Part shown: one piece after another, positions 1-5,084 of the stretch
How positions within the stretch are numbered: the first letter of the stretch is position 1
Layout of the letters: each line of letters opens with the position of its first letter
Assembly (NCBI GenBank): GCA_902773455.1
Contig: CACYEW010000330.1
Location: 1-5,084 of the forward strand
Direction of reading: 5' to 3'
Length of the DNA: 5,084 nucleotides
DNA from: an uncultured Ruminococcus sp.
Lineage (GTDB): Bacteria; Bacillota; Clostridia; Oscillospirales; CAG-272
Translations under genes and position numbers: made by a program
Notes under the pieces: generated by a model
Told to the model about the DNA's origin: nothing
The model's input: the letters and a program-made list of their open reading frames with translations, nothing else
The model's database searches: none

Positions 1-376
1 CTTCCGTTACGTTTCCGTAAAGCGCGTATACCTTCGCGGCGCGGACAGTCGGCCTTTCGCCGCAGGATATTATTTGTATGCACTGAGAAGCCGAATCTGC
101 TCTCTGATCAAACTGACCGGGCAGATATTCAACGGCGAAAACGACGGCGTCGGAAAGATCGGGGTTTTCATGGCAAATATCGGTCTGCGGTTCCGAAAAA
201 ACGGTCTTTACCGACGTATCGAAAAGCTCTTTCGTTATATTCTCAGCGTCGTATCTGTTGAATAAACGCAGATCCCTGACGGAGTCGATCTTAAGAAACT
301 CTTTTATCTCGGACAAAAGCGACGCCGCTTCGTTTGCAAGCTCTTTTCTTTTTTCTACGAAAATTCTGTAAACCAT
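1..376 (-). CDS. purL: Phosphoribosylformylglycinamidine (FGAM) synthase, single-chain form, N-terminal 125 residues (cut by window edge)
   Basis: Translating the minus strand from the ATG at 376-374 gives 125 uninterrupted residues running off the window start. It begins MVYRIFVEKRKELANEA, which looks like the PurS-like N-terminal domain of single-chain FGAM synthases, and carries the typical linker EYLPGQFDQRADS (residues 83-95) followed by QCIQII and a GERPTVRAAKVYAL stretch. These match the long clostridial/streptococcal PurL class (about 1,200 or more residues, with the glutaminase domain fused on), so separate purS and purQ genes are not expected. The enzyme converts FGAR, ATP and glutamine to FGAM in the cytoplasm. 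The start is supported by GGAGG at 387-383, six bases upstream. The purD stop TGA lies one base before the ATG (TGATATG), so translational coupling to purD is likely. The catalytic and glutaminase domains lie outside the window and were not seen. Confidence 0.9.
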   Translation of the reverse strand, partial: MVYRIFVEKRKELANEAASLLSEIKEFLKIDSVRDLRLFNRYDAENITKELFDTSVKTVFSEPQTDICHENPDLSDAVVFAVEYLPGQFDQRADSASQCIQIISCGERPTVRAAKVYALYGNVTE

Positions 377-377
377 A

Positions 378-1643
378 TCAAACCTCCGCGTCAAGCGCTC
401 TCTTACCTATATCGTGACGGTAATATGCGTTATCGAAATGAATACGCTTTACGTCTTCGTAAGAAGCCTCTACGGCTTCTTTGAGACTTTCTCTTACCTC
501 GGTAACGCCTAAAACTCTGCCGCCGTTTGTGACAAGCGCGCCGTCCTTTACCGTCGCGCCTGCATAGAACACTTTCGGTTCTATATCGGAGGGGACCGAT
601 ATTTGATATCCTTTTTCGTATTTCACGGGATATCCGTCAGACGCCATTATCACGCAGCAGGCGTGACCGGAGCCGAATTTAACTTCGACACGGTCGAGCT
701 TTTGCTCTGTCGTCGCTTTCATGACGGTAAACAGATCGGATTCGAGAAGAGGCAGTACGACCTGCGTTTCCGGATCGCCGAAACGGCAGTTATATTCGAT
801 GACCTTCGGACCTTTTTCCGTGATCATAAGTCCGAAATAAAGACATCCCTTAAAGGTTCTGCCTTCGGCGTTCATCGCGTTCACCGTTGGTATGAATATT
901 TCTTTCATACATCTTCCGGCGACTTCGTCCGTATAGTACGGGTTCGGCGCTACGGTACCCATACCGCCGGTATTCAGTCCTTTATCGCCGTCATATACAC
1001 GTTTATGATCCATTGACGAGACCATCGGAACGATCGTTTTTCCGTCGGTAAATGCAAGCACGGAAACTTCCGGACCGGTAAGAAATTCTTCGATAACTAT
1101 TTTATCTCCGCTTTTGCCGAACGCCTTGTCTTTCATTATCGACATGACCGCTATTCTTGCCTGCTCTCTCGTTTCGGCGATTATTACGCCTTTGCCGAGA
1201 GCAAGTCCGTCGGCTTTTATAACGGTGGGAAGCGGCGCCGTATCAACGTATGAAAGCGCTTTCTGCAGATCGTCGAATACTTCGAAAGCCGCCGTCGGTA
1301 TGCCGTATTTTTTCATCAGCTCTTTTGCAAAAGCCTTGCTTCCTTCGATGATCGCCGCTTCGGCTCTCGGACCGAAGCAGGGTATCCCTGCGGCTTCAAG
1401 CGCGTTGACGCATCCGAGCACGAGCGGATCGTCGGGCGTTACCACGGCGTATCCGATATCATTTTCCGCGGCGAATTTAACGATATTGTCGATATCTTTT
1501 GCGCCTATCGGCACGCATTCAGCGTCTTTTGCGATACCGCCGTTTCCGGGTAACGCGTAGATCTTTTCTATCTCTTTATTTTCTTTGAGTTTCTTTATTA
1601 CGGCGTGTTCGCGTCCGCCGCCGCCTACAACAAGGACTTTCAT
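378..1643 (-). CDS. purD: Phosphoribosylamine-glycine ligase (GAR synthetase)
   Basis: This is a full-length 421-residue PurD, close to the usual 420-430. It joins 5-phosphoribosylamine and glycine, with ATP, to form GAR, the second step of purine synthesis. The N-terminal domain opens MKVLVVGGGGREHA (GGGGREH at residues 7-13) with PGNGG at 32-36. The ATP-grasp part shows KADGLALGKGV (143-153), the EE pair near 185-186, NTGGMG (224-229) and the metal-binding EYNCRFGDPETQ (283-294). The C-terminal domain has the usual GHACCVIMASDGYP (326-339). No key residue appears to be missing. The ATG at 1643 follows an AAGAGGT ribosome site whose first bases overlap the TAA stop of the upstream AICAR transformylase gene, leaving a 12-base gap. 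The gene ends in TGA one base before purL. Confidence 0.98.
   Translation of the reverse strand: MKVLVVGGGGREHAVIKKLKENKEIEKIYALPGNGGIAKDAECVPIGAKDIDNIVKFAAENDIGYAVVTPDDPLVLGCVNALEAAGIPCFGPRAEAAIIEGSKAFAKELMKKYGIPTAAFEVFDDLQKALSYVDTAPLPTVIKADGLALGKGVIIAETREQARIAVMSIMKDKAFGKSGDKIVIEEFLTGPEVSVLAFTDGKTIVPMVSSMDHKRVYDGDKGLNTGGMGTVAPNPYYTDEVAGRCMKEIFIPTVNAMNAEGRTFKGCLYFGLMITEKGPKVIEYNCRFGDPETQVVLPLLESDLFTVMKATTEQKLDRVEVKFGSGHACCVIMASDGYPVKYEKGYQISVPSDIEPKVFYAGATVKDGALVTNGGRVLGVTEVRESLKEAVEASYEDVKRIHFDNAYYRHDIGKRALDAEV
383..387 (-). promoter_or_regulatory. Ribosome binding site of purL
   Basis: The minus strand reads GGAGG, six bases before the ATG at 376, and lies within the last codons of purD. 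It is a near-perfect Shine-Dalgarno sequence and confirms the purL start. Confidence 0.85.
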
Positions 1644-1650
1644 TCTTATG

Positions 1651-1656
1651 ACCTCT
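1651..1656 (-). promoter_or_regulatory. Ribosome binding site of purD
   Basis: The minus strand reads AGAGGT, with GAGG ending eight bases before the purD ATG at 1643. Its first base is the last base of the upstream TAA stop codon (TAAGAGGT), so termination and re-initiation occur at nearly the same place. Confidence 0.8.
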
Positions 1657-2840
1657 TAATGGTGGAATAATCTCATACCGGTAAACGCCATTACCATGCC
1701 GTATTCGTCGCAGCATTCGATCACGGCGTCGTCTCTTATGGAACCGCCGGGTTCGGCGACGTATTTAACGCCGCTCTTTCTTGCGCGTTCTATATTGTCC
1801 TTGAACGGGAAGAAAGCGTCGGAACCGAGCGCAACGCCGTCTATCGTATCGAGATAAGCTCTCTGCTCTTCTTTCGTGAACGGCTCGGGTTTACGCGTGA
1901 AGTATTTCTCCCATATACCGTCGGCGCATACGTCTTCTTCGTTCTGATTTATGTAACCGTCGACTACGTTATCTCTGTCGGGACGTCCGAGATCTTCGCG
2001 AAACGGCAGATCAAGCACTTTATCGTGCTGACGCAAGAACCACGTATCGGCTTTCGTGCCGGCAAGACGCGTGCAGTGGATCCTCGACTGCTGACCTGCG
2101 CCGACGCCTATAGCCTGACCGCCGTAAGCGTAGCAAACGGAATTCGACTGCGTATATTTGAGCGTCAGAAGCGATATGACGAGGTCGATTTTCGCCTGCT
2201 TCGGCAGATCCTTGTTTTTCGTCACGATATTGGTAAGGAGGCTTTCGTTTATTTCGAAGTTGTTTCTGCCCTGCTCAAAAGTTATACCGAAGACCTGCTT
2301 TCTTTCTCTCGTCATGGGAACGTAATCGGGATCGATCTTTACGATATTATAAGCGCCTTTGCGTTTCGTTTTCAGTATTTCAAGCGCTTCGGGCTCGTAT
2401 CCCGGCGCGATCACGCCGTCGGAAACTTCGCGTTTTATAAGCTTTGCGGTCGTTACGTCGCATACGTCCGACAACGCTGCCCAGTCGCCGAAGGAACACA
2501 TACGGTCGGTGCCTCTCGCTCTTGCGTAGGCGCAGGCGAGCGGCGACTCGTCAAGCTCGGGTACGTCGTCGACGAAGCAAGCTCTTTTAAGTTTTTCGGA
2601 AAGCGGCAGACCAACCGCAGCGGAGGTCGGGCTTACGTGCTTGAATGAAGCCGCGCAAGGCAGACCGAGCGCTTTTTTTACCTCTGCTACGAGCTGCCAG
2701 GAGTTGAAGGCGTCGAGAAAGTTGATGTATCCGGGTTTGCCCGAGAGTATTTCGATCGGCAATTCGGAGCCGTCTTCCATAAAAATGCGGGCGGGTTTCT
2801 GATTGGGGTTACAGCCGTATTTGAGTTCGAATTCTTTCAT
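1656..2840 (-). CDS. purH: Stand-alone AICAR transformylase (phosphoribosylaminoimidazolecarboxamide formyltransferase; C-terminal domain of PurH)
   Basis: The 394-residue protein covers only the transformylase half of bifunctional PurH (normally about 520-590 residues); the N-terminal IMP cyclohydrolase domain is absent. It transfers the formyl group of 10-formyl-tetrahydrofolate to AICAR, giving FAICAR. Family motifs are intact: KYGCNPNQKPA (residues 7-17), SFKHVSP (65-71) with the catalytic Lys67-His68 pair, LKYTQSNSVCYA (227-238), IGVGAGQQSR (244-253), DAFFPF (341-346), PGGSIRDDAVI (364-374) and a C-terminal FTGMRLFHH. The start is set at the ATG at 2840 (MKEFELKYG) because it lies four bases after a GAGGTG site. 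The in-frame ATG at 2852 would add MRCI and falls on the ribosome site itself. Ring closure is presumably done by the PurO-type protein encoded immediately upstream. Some authors call a stand-alone AICAR transformylase PurV. Confidence 0.96.
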   Translation of the reverse strand: MKEFELKYGCNPNQKPARIFMEDGSELPIEILSGKPGYINFLDAFNSWQLVAEVKKALGLPCAASFKHVSPTSAAVGLPLSEKLKRACFVDDVPELDESPLACAYARARGTDRMCSFGDWAALSDVCDVTTAKLIKREVSDGVIAPGYEPEALEILKTKRKGAYNIVKIDPDYVPMTRERKQVFGITFEQGRNNFEINESLLTNIVTKNKDLPKQAKIDLVISLLTLKYTQSNSVCYAYGGQAIGVGAGQQSRIHCTRLAGTKADTWFLRQHDKVLDLPFREDLGRPDRDNVVDGYINQNEEDVCADGIWEKYFTRKPEPFTKEEQRAYLDTIDGVALGSDAFFPFKDNIERARKSGVKYVAEPGGSIRDDAVIECCDEYGMVMAFTGMRLFHH

Positions 2841-2844
2841 AATG

Positions 2845-2850
2845 CACCTC
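2845..2850 (-). promoter_or_regulatory. Ribosome binding site that decides the AICAR transformylase start
   Basis: The minus strand reads ATGAGGTGCATTATG. GAGGTG sits four bases before the ATG at 2840 and overlaps the TGA stop of the PurO-type gene. The upstream ATG at 2852 overlaps this site, so it is unlikely to be the real start. Confidence 0.8.
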
Positions 2851-3565
2851 ATTTATTCTTATTTATAAGTCTGTCGGTTTCGGCTCCGGTCAGAAGATCG
2901 GTATATCTGACGTAAAGCGAGATCTTGTTGTTTTCGTCAAGTCCGCGCCAGATCTTGTTCGTAAATTCGTCTATGTCGTCCGGCACGGCGACGCGTTCGG
3001 GTTCGCCCTGGAAAGTCGGTATCGGATTGCCGTCGGTGACGTAGGTATGTATGAAATGTCCGAGGCCGGGCTGAGCTTTATACGAAAACGTGAATCTGCA
3101 GCAGTCTTTACCGTTTTCGTCTTCTGATTTAAGTATGCTTATCTCGTACGTAAGCGGATCCTGCAGCGTCATCATACAACTGATGCGCGGGGTGAAATTC
3201 GGCTTGTCCGGTTCGAATTCGCGCGTAGCGAGAGCTCCCGAAAAAGTCGCGCCGCACTTTACGCCTTCGTAGATCGTATCGGTCTGATCGCCGTTTGTGA
3301 ATATTAGTTTATTGCCGAGCTTGCGTAGCGCCGCGTAAATGATGAGGCTCGGATCTTCGACCTTTGACAGATCGAACGGCTCGGTGAATACCTCTCCGTT
3401 TTTCTTTGTGAAAACTCTGTTTCTGCTGTTTGCGCTTCTGCCCATTATAAAATAGGCTACGGCGGCGTATCTGCCGTTTTTTGAGAGTCCCGCGATTATT
3501 CCGCGGCCGACGTAAGGATTGCCCGTTATGAGTTCTTCGACGTCATTGATTTTGTAGATATCCAT
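2849..3565 (-). CDS. purO: IMP cyclohydrolase, PurO type (archaeal-style, replaces the PurH N-terminal domain)
   Basis: The 238-residue protein resembles the PurO-type IMP cyclohydrolase family (Pfam IMP_cyclohyd), first characterised in archaea and also present in Clostridia next to stand-alone AICAR transformylases. It should close FAICAR to IMP, the last step of the pathway. Recognised conserved blocks are GNPYVGRG (residues 15-22), MGRSANSRNRVF (41-52), TNGDQTDTI (90-98), REFEPDKPNFTPRIS (115-129) and PGLGHFIHTY (166-175). The blocks around SRNR, TNGxxTD and TPRI correspond to conserved stretches of archaeal PurO (family recall, not alignment). It is unrelated in fold to the PurH cyclohydrolase domain. 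The start is the ATG at 3565, one base after the purN stop and four bases after GAGGTG. A GTG at 3577 in the same frame is part of the ribosome site and is not preferred. Position between purN and the transformylase gene strongly supports the role. Confidence 0.92.
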   Translation of the reverse strand: MDIYKINDVEELITGNPYVGRGIIAGLSKNGRYAAVAYFIMGRSANSRNRVFTKKNGEVFTEPFDLSKVEDPSLIIYAALRKLGNKLIFTNGDQTDTIYEGVKCGATFSGALATREFEPDKPNFTPRISCMMTLQDPLTYEISILKSEDENGKDCCRFTFSYKAQPGLGHFIHTYVTDGNPIPTFQGEPERVAVPDDIDEFTNKIWRGLDENNKISLYVRYTDLLTGAETDRLINKNK

Positions 3566-3566
3566 A

Positions 3567-4181
3567 TCACACCTCACCGTTTAATATTTTTTTGCATATC
3601 AGCTCCGCCGATTGCGGAAGTATCTTCCATTCTGCCTGCTTCATCACGCGTTTCTGCAGTTTTTCGGGCGTGTCGCCTTCGTGTACCTTTACGGCTTTCT
3701 GCATTATGATCTCACCGCCGTCGGGTATCTCGTTTACGAAATGAACGGTAGCTCCCGTCACCTTGACCCCTTTTGCAAGCGCCGCTTCGTGTACTTTAAG
3801 TCCGTAAAATCCTGCGCCGCAGAACGACGGTATGAGCGACGGATGCACGTTGATGATGCGTTTATCGTGATTTTTCGTGAAATTTTCCGATAAGATCGAC
3901 ATAAATCCTGCTAAGATTATAAGTCCGATCTTGTTTTCTTCCAGTATTTTTTCGATCTTTTCTTCAAATTCCGACTGATCTTTACATTCTTTTTTGTTCA
4001 CGGTATAAGTTTTTATACCGGCGTTTTCCGCTCTTGTGAGCGCGTACGCTCCCGGCTTGTTCGATATGACGGCGACGATCTTACCGTGATCGAGAACGCC
4101 GCTTTTTTCGGCGTCAATAAGCGCCTGCAGATTCGTGCCGCCGCCCGAAACGAGTACGGCTGTCTTAACTTTGTTTTTCAT
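3567..4181 (-). CDS. purN: Phosphoribosylglycinamide formyltransferase (GAR transformylase, 10-formyl-THF dependent)
   Basis: At 204 residues this is a normal-length PurN (E. coli about 212). It formylates GAR to FGAR using 10-formyl-tetrahydrofolate. The phosphate-binding loop is VSGGGTNLQALID (residues 11-23), a GGGTN variant of the more familiar SGxGSN. The catalytic triad is visible: Asn111 and His113 in NVHPSLIP (111-118) and Asp154 in PDGGEII (153-159). AGFMSIL (91-97) is the usual folate-pocket segment. The ATG at 4181 lies inside the end of the channel gene, overlapping it by 17 bases. Its upstream region is purine-rich (AGAGAAAGAAAAAAG) without a clear GGAGG, so initiation may depend on ribosomes finishing the channel gene. 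It ends TGA, one base before the PurO-type start. Confidence 0.97.
   Translation of the reverse strand: MKNKVKTAVLVSGGGTNLQALIDAEKSGVLDHGKIVAVISNKPGAYALTRAENAGIKTYTVNKKECKDQSEFEEKIEKILEENKIGLIILAGFMSILSENFTKNHDKRIINVHPSLIPSFCGAGFYGLKVHEAALAKGVKVTGATVHFVNEIPDGGEIIMQKAVKVHEGDTPEKLQKRVMKQAEWKILPQSAELICKKILNGEV
3570..3575 (-). promoter_or_regulatory. Ribosome binding site that decides the PurO-type start
   Basis: The minus strand reads GTGAGGTGTGATATG. GAGGTG sits four bases before the ATG at 3565, and the purN TGA stop fills the spacer. The GTG at 3577 overlaps the site and would add only VRCD (Met-Arg-Cys-Asp if used as a start). Confidence 0.8.
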
Positions 4182-4782
4182 CTTTTTTCTTTCTCTTATA
4201 AGTTAAAAGCGGCAGTATGACCGCGCCTATGCTGTTGCCTAAAATCACCGTCCAGATAAATCCGAACGCTTCGATCTTAACGATGCCGGAGGCTGCGAAA
4301 TAGAACAGATCGGCGATCGAGTGCTCAAATCCCGCGAGGATGAACACGGGGATGCAGAACAGTATTCCGACGATATTGTTTTTCTCTTTATACACACTTA
4401 CCGCGAGGTACATCAGTATACCGCAGAATAAACCGCGTATGAGCGTCTGTGCAAAGTTCTGATCGAGCTTGCCTGTGCAAAGAGCCTCAGCGGCTTCGCC
4501 GAGCTTCGGAATCGCAAATCTTACCGCGTAACCGCAGGCGACCGTGCCTATCGCGTTGCCGAGAAGACCGAGCGTAAGACCGCCGAAATACTCTTTATCG
4601 TGCGATTCGACTATAAATCCTATCCTGCCCGTGTAAAGCGAATAGCCTTTAAGGCAGATACATAACAGAGCGACTGTGAAAAGCACCGCTCCGATATATT
4701 TGTTGTCGCATGCAAGATATACGGATCCGCCTATGCTTATAAGTATGCCGGCACATATGCCCGACGCGATCTTTTTCAGCAT
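4165..4782 (-). CDS. Formate/nitrite transporter (FNT) family channel, short form
   Basis: This 205-residue membrane protein has six hydrophobic segments at roughly residues 5-25, 27-46, 66-90, 112-130, 136-163 and 172-194, with a basic C-tail (KRKKK). It is recognised as FNT family (FocA/NirC/FdhC relatives) by GFEHSIADLF (151-160), which matches the FocA segment containing the channel histidine (His154 here, His209 in FocA). YTGRIG (50-55) sits where FocA has its omega loop and gating threonine (Thr51 here). Paired LGNxIG motifs occur at 74-79 and 181-186 in the two halves. FocA has Asn where Asp157 lies. It is shorter than the usual 250-290 residues, lacking the N-terminal extension and much of two loops. 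It overlaps the purM stop by seven bases (ATGCTGA) and purN by 17. Formate is the most likely substrate given the pathway, but nitrite, hydrosulfide or another small anion cannot be excluded by sequence. Confidence 0.87.
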   Translation of the reverse strand: MLKKIASGICAGILISIGGSVYLACDNKYIGAVLFTVALLCICLKGYSLYTGRIGFIVESHDKEYFGGLTLGLLGNAIGTVACGYAVRFAIPKLGEAAEALCTGKLDQNFAQTLIRGLFCGILMYLAVSVYKEKNNIVGILFCIPVFILAGFEHSIADLFYFAASGIVKIEAFGFIWTVILGNSIGAVILPLLTYKRKKKDEKQS

Positions 4783-5084
4783 ATCTCTATCTTCCTTTCG
4801 CTCTTGACGATCTTACCGATAACGTACGCGTCTATACCGTTTTCTTTGAGTATCTTCAATGCTTTTTCCGCGTCTCCTTCGTGTACGGTAACGCTCATCC
4901 CCACGCCCATATTGAACGTGTTGAACATATCGCGCCTGCTTATGTTTCCGGCTTTTTCAATAAGATCGAATATCGGAAGGACTTTAACGTCTTTTTCGTT
5001 TATGATCACGCCGAGACCGTCCGGTATGCTTCTCGGTATATTTTCGTAAAAACCGCCGCCCGTTATATGCGAGATACCGCATAC
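4776..5084 (-). CDS. purM: Phosphoribosylformylglycinamidine cyclo-ligase (AIR synthetase), C-terminal 102 residues (cut by window edge)
   Basis: The frame is open from the window end and reads VCGISHITGGGFYENIPR, continuing through GVIINEKDVKVLPIFDLIEK to the hallmark FNTFNMGVGM and ending ERKIEIC-TGA. These are the C-terminal signatures of PurM (HITGGG, ENIPR, FNMGVGM), which closes FGAM to AIR with ATP. A complete PurM is about 335-345 residues, so roughly 235 residues lie beyond the window. A GTG at 5009 that could be taken as a start encodes an internal valine; the conserved PurM sequence continues upstream of it, so this is not a short independent gene. The last codons carry the ribosome site for the channel gene, and the TGA stop is inside that gene's first codons. 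Confidence 0.97.
   Translation of the reverse strand, partial: VCGISHITGGGFYENIPRSIPDGLGVIINEKDVKVLPIFDLIEKAGNISRRDMFNTFNMGVGMSVTVHEGDAEKALKILKENGIDAYVIGKIVKSERKIEIC
4791..4798 (-). promoter_or_regulatory. Ribosome binding site of the FNT-family channel gene
   Basis: The minus strand reads AAAGGAAG inside the last purM codons, with GGAAG ending eight bases before the ATG at 4782. It supports that start and independent ribosome loading in addition to coupling with purM. Confidence 0.7.

Noticed and set aside
74..265. A 63-codon plus-strand open frame near the window start
   Set aside because: It is antisense to the N-terminal part of purL, which reads through the region with clear family motifs.
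1114..1560. A 148-codon open frame on the plus strand, plus another at 603-1016
   Set aside because: Both are antisense to purD, whose motifs span the whole region; no ribosome site or recognisable protein features support them.
2025..2648. A 207-codon open frame on the plus strand
   Set aside because: It lies wholly antisense to the well-supported AICAR transformylase gene, its translation resembles no family I know, and such long shadows are common opposite genes with this codon use.
3567..3577. GTG at 3577 as the start of the PurO-type gene, giving an overlap with purN
   Set aside because: The GTG overlaps the GAGGTG ribosome site and adds only four residues before the ATG at 3565, where the family-like sequence begins.
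4776..5009. A 77-residue minus-strand gene starting at a GTG at 5009
   Set aside because: The frame stays open to the window end and encodes the conserved PurM stretch HITGGGFYENIPR, so the GTG is an internal valine codon of purM.
4804..5049. An 81-codon plus-strand open frame at the window end
   Set aside because: It is antisense to the conserved C-terminus of purM; its hydrophobic-looking translation is a shadow effect.
1..5084. Purine riboswitch, promoter, terminator, tRNA, CRISPR or transposon within the window
   Set aside because: No intergenic space longer than 12 bases exists, and no fitting repeats or structures were seen; any operon leader would lie upstream of the window end at 5084.

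Overview
The window is a tightly packed piece of a de novo purine biosynthesis operon, transcribed entirely on the minus strand. Read in transcription order (high to low coordinates) it holds: the 3' end of purM (AIR synthetase), a short formate/nitrite-family channel, purN (GAR transformylase), a PurO-type IMP cyclohydrolase, a stand-alone AICAR transformylase (the C-terminal half of an ordinary PurH), purD (GAR synthetase), and the 5' end of a large single-chain purL (FGAM synthase). No stretch longer than 12 bases lies between genes. No promoter, terminator, RNA gene, mobile element or CRISPR array is visible. All forward-strand open frames are shadows of these genes.

The organism is most likely an anaerobic clostridial Firmicute, probably an uncultured gut or rumen type. 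This is inferred from four things: the purM-N-H-D order, which matches the common clostridial purE-C-F-M-N-H-D layout; the single-chain PurL with a PurS-like N-terminus; the split PurH in which PurO replaces the N-terminal domain; and a mid-GC genome with strong GGAGG/GAGGTG ribosome binding sites and many ATA isoleucine codons. The exact taxon cannot be read from the sequence. TGA ends four of the six visible gene ends, so the standard code applies.

The genes form a coherent pathway. PurD makes GAR, PurN formylates it with 10-formyl-tetrahydrofolate, PurL converts FGAR to FGAM, and PurM closes the imidazole ring to AIR. Carboxylation, SAICAR synthesis and the lyase step (PurE, PurC, PurB) and the first step (PurF) must be encoded outside the window. 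AICAR transformylase then uses a second 10-formyl-tetrahydrofolate, and the PurO-type enzyme closes the ring to IMP.

The most interesting feature is the formate/nitrite-family channel, which overlaps purM on one side and purN on the other. It may supply formate for 10-formyl-tetrahydrofolate synthesis, the cofactor needed by PurN and AICAR transformylase encoded just downstream. The second notable feature is the two-protein replacement of PurH. The third is a repeated junction design (TGAGGTG-N4-ATG) that also creates misleading upstream start codons at two genes.
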